Source: Deltaproteobacteria bacterium (GTDB lineage: Bacteria; Desulfobacterota; Desulfarculia; Adiutricales; Adiutricaceae). Taken from it: a DNA stretch of 14,831 nt. This document shows, piece by piece, positions 13,052 through 14,831 of this stretch (within the stretch, counting starts at the first letter, position 1; each line of letters opens with the position of its first letter). The notes under the pieces are model-generated. The model made no database searches. It was not told the origin of the DNA and saw nothing but the letters and a program-made list of their open reading frames with translations. The stretch spans positions 1-14,831 of the forward strand of contig JAITJT010000249.1 of assembly GCA_031278795.1 (NCBI GenBank), written 5' to 3'. The translations under genes and the position numbers were made by a program.

Positions 13052-14104
13052 ATGAGTGAAACCAAAAGAAAAAGATTTGGCCAAAACAAGAGGCAGCTGG
13101 CCTTGACGATCTTTTTGAGCTTAGGCATACTCGTCCTTCTCTCCATCATCCTCAGCTCCATGCAGTTCGTCTTTCTTCCCATGATGCTGGCCTTCTTCAT
13201 AGCCAACATCTGCAATCCCCTGGTGCGGATATTCCAGCGCTGGCACATACCCAGGGTTCTGGCCATAATATTTACCCTGGCCCTGGTTTTCTGCGTGCTC
13301 ATCTTGGCAGTTAACTTTGTGCTCATTAGCCTTACCTCCTTTCAGGAGGGTTTTCCCAAATATAAAGCCAAATTCGACGTTCTCCTCCAAAACTTCCTAG
13401 ATCTTAGAAGCCGCCGCTTCAACTTCATAACCCTAGACATGCTCAGAAACTTCATCTCCAGCATAAGCATTGGCTCCATCGTCTCGGGCATAGTCAACCA
13501 GATCTTCTCGTTCACGGGTTACTTTTTCCTCACAATCATCTTCATTCTCTACTTCCTTCCATCCCTTCCCTACTTTCCCATGACGCTTAAAAAAGCCTTC
13601 CCGGGTGATAGGGGGAGGCAGCTGGGAAACGCGGTGGATGCCATTGGCCGTCAGGTGCAGAGCTACATCTTTGTCAAAACCCTCATGAGCATTGGCCAGG
13701 GGACGGTGACCGGTTCCATATGCCTATGCTTTGGTGTGGATTTCGCGGCCACCTGGGGGATACTAGCCTTCATCCTCAACTACATCCCCACCGTGGGCGC
13801 CATAATCGCGGTCTTTATGCCCTCTATCTTCGCGGCCCTGCAGCTGGGCTTCCCGGAGGCCATATGGCTCTTGATGGCCTTGGGCGTGGTCACCTTCTCG
13901 GTGGGTAATTTCATAGAACCCAGGATTTTAGGGCGCAGCGTGAACCTCAATCCCCTGGCCTCCCTTCTGGCGCTCCTCATCTGGGGTTGGCTCTGGGGAG
14001 GGGTGGGCATGGTCATAGCCGTTCCCGCCACGGCGGTCATCAAGTTCACCTGCGACAACATCCCGTCCCTCAAGCCCTTGGGATCCCTTATGGGAAACGG
14101 CTAA
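13052..14104 (+). CDS. AI-2E family (PerM/UPF0118) membrane transporter
   Basis: The 350-residue protein has the AI-2E family pattern: two N-terminal helices (about 16-56), a third (66-94), a soluble loop (about 98-150), a helix (about 153-171), then a C-terminal membrane block. Diagnostic segments are NYIPTVGAIIA (243-253) and NFIEPRILGRSVNLNP (286-301), followed by a Trp/Gly-rich helix ending in VIAVPATAVIK. Members form membrane pumps or channels; characterised ones include AI-2 exporters and sodium/proton antiporters, so the substrate is not predictable from family alone. The length is normal. The ATG is at 13052, with no strong Shine-Dalgarno. It is driven by the promoter at 12905-12933 and followed 28 nt later by a small gene likely in the same operon. 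Confidence 0.95.
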   Translation: MSETKRKRFGQNKRQLALTIFLSLGILVLLSIILSSMQFVFLPMMLAFFIANICNPLVRIFQRWHIPRVLAIIFTLALVFCVLILAVNFVLISLTSFQEGFPKYKAKFDVLLQNFLDLRSRRFNFITLDMLRNFISSISIGSIVSGIVNQIFSFTGYFFLTIIFILYFLPSLPYFPMTLKKAFPGDRGRQLGNAVDAIGRQVQSYIFVKTLMSIGQGTVTGSICLCFGVDFAATWGILAFILNYIPTVGAIIAVFMPSIFAALQLGFPEAIWLLMALGVVTFSVGNFIEPRILGRSVNLNPLASLLALLIWGWLWGGVGMVIAVPATAVIKFTCDNIPSLKPLGSLMGNG

Positions 14105-14132
14105 AAAGACCCTTACGCCACAGGTATGCCTA

Positions 14133-14588
14133 ATGGATAAAAGCCGCGACAAAGAAGACCAACTTAAGACGCTCTCCCTCAAGATAGCCGAGGACTTGAG
14201 CTTGAAACTTTTGGAGAGGCGCACCACCAGCGCCGGCAAGGTGCCTGGGCTCCTTAACCTGATTGGTAAGAAATGTTTTGATCTCGTGAGAGATGAGGAG
14301 CCGCAGGGCATCCCCTTCCTGCGCCTGGCATCCCAGTTCACGGGACGCCTAATTGAGCGGGGCAGCCTCTCGGATCCAGAGCAAATCTGTCATTCCCTGG
14401 AAGATTACATCAAGATCTTACGAGAGGTAAGCTCGGAACTTCCGGAGAGGCACAGGAAGGTCATCTTGAACACCTCCGTGAACCTGGCCTTGAAGATGCT
14501 GGAGACCAAGACCCTAAGCCCGGGAAACTTATCCCTCACCTTGAAGAGCTTGGCTGTTTCCGCGAGTACGGTTTTTGATTCTTGTTGA
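14133..14588 (+). CDS. Small three-repeat helical protein of unknown function
   Basis: The 151-residue protein has no signal peptide or membrane span. It appears to contain three diverged tandem repeats of about 48 residues, beginning near residues 14, 61 and 110. Each carries the pattern L-x3-L-[LIM]-E-x3-[LT]-S-x7-L-x2-[LY] (KLLERRTTSAGKVPGLLNL; RLIERGSLSDPEQICHSLEDY; KMLETKTLSPGNLSLTLKSL). Predicted structure is all-helical, so it may be a small solenoid. I recognise no family. AGG (14122-14124) lies 8 nt before the ATG. The 28-nt gap behind the AI-2E gene and the shared strand suggest one transcript. It could be an accessory to that transporter, but nothing in the sequence shows this directly. 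Confidence 0.75.
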   Translation: MDKSRDKEDQLKTLSLKIAEDLSLKLLERRTTSAGKVPGLLNLIGKKCFDLVRDEEPQGIPFLRLASQFTGRLIERGSLSDPEQICHSLEDYIKILREVSSELPERHRKVILNTSVNLALKMLETKTLSPGNLSLTLKSLAVSASTVFDSC

Positions 14589-14831
14589 GGACCATTTTTT
14601 TGCTTACAAATATGGCGTATGCTATATAGTTCAGTAAGCTTATATTTAGCAATAAGAAAAAAATTTTAGCAAAAAACTCTTTAATTTGCCTAAGGCCAAG
14701 ACAAATATAATCTCGCTCTTAAAATAATTAATTACAACGGCGATAGTTATGTCTAAGGCTTATATATTAAAGCTCTTACATAAAAAAAAATTAAAATTAC
14801 CCATATCTTTTACCTAAAGTGAGAGCGAGCC
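14589..14831. other. AT-rich trailing region at the window edge
   Basis: No gene is seen. Seven T residues follow the stop of the small gene without a good stem before them. CTCGCTCT (14712-14719) and AGAGCGAG (14822-14829) form an 8-bp inverted repeat about 100 nt apart, cut close by the window end. AAAGCTCTTACAT near 14769 resembles the 15-bp repeat at 9143. Confidence 0.35.

Noticed and set aside
14712..14829. 8-bp inverted repeat CTCGCTCT/AGAGCGAG as ends of a mobile element
   Set aside because: Arms are short, the interior shows no gene, and no target-site duplication can be judged so near the window edge.

Overview
The window looks like a chromosomal segment from a Gram-negative bacterium. 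It has a lipoprotein with a clear lipobox, an exported protein with a CxxCH motif, a CRP/FNR-type regulator, an AI-2E family permease and a membrane-anchored YkuE-like phosphoesterase. Genes use AGG arginine codons heavily and are fairly GC-rich, while the spaces between them are long, AT-rich and full of homopolymer runs. The phylum cannot be fixed from this. Desulfobacterota or Synergistota would fit, but this is a weak guess. No rRNA, tRNA, CRISPR array or complete insertion sequence was found.

Layout. At 131-655 (+) a small AT-rich gene encodes the zinc-ribbon and helix-turn-helix front half of an ISL3-type transposase with no catalytic domain. It ends at an intrinsic terminator whose 3' arm is tandemly duplicated. 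Converging on it, 1047-3782 (-) encodes a 911-residue cytoplasmic solenoid of about 18 PPR-like repeats with a near-exact 40-residue period, followed by a strong terminator. A 1.3 kb AT-rich stretch with no convincing gene follows. At 5083-6063 (+) lies a zinc-ribbon, single-span membrane protein of unknown function.

A probable operon occupies 6507-9112 (+): a SAM methyltransferase with a zinc ribbon, an exported protein with one CxxCH motif, and a CRP/FNR-family regulator. Gaps are 15 and 5 nt. A candidate promoter at 6348-6377 precedes a 71-nt nested inverted-repeat leader. This regulated unit is one of the more interesting parts of the window.

After a repeat-rich spacer come a Sel1-repeat lipoprotein (about 9689-10663, +) and, facing it, a second and shorter ISL3-like zinc-ribbon protein (10726-11145, -). 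Upstream of the latter is a polytopic metallophosphoesterase with an internal Tat-like motif (11222-12496, -). Divergent from that, a near-consensus sigma70-type promoter at 12905-12933 serves an AI-2E permease (13052-14104, +) and a small three-repeat protein of unknown function (14133-14588, +).

Patterns across genes: two relatives of a transposase-derived zinc-ribbon protein share a short leader motif. A short motif (AT[T/C]AGC[C/T]CTTT and variants) recurs just downstream of four genes, always in the direction of transcription. In two places it is the 3' arm of an intrinsic terminator, and in three it is tandemly duplicated.
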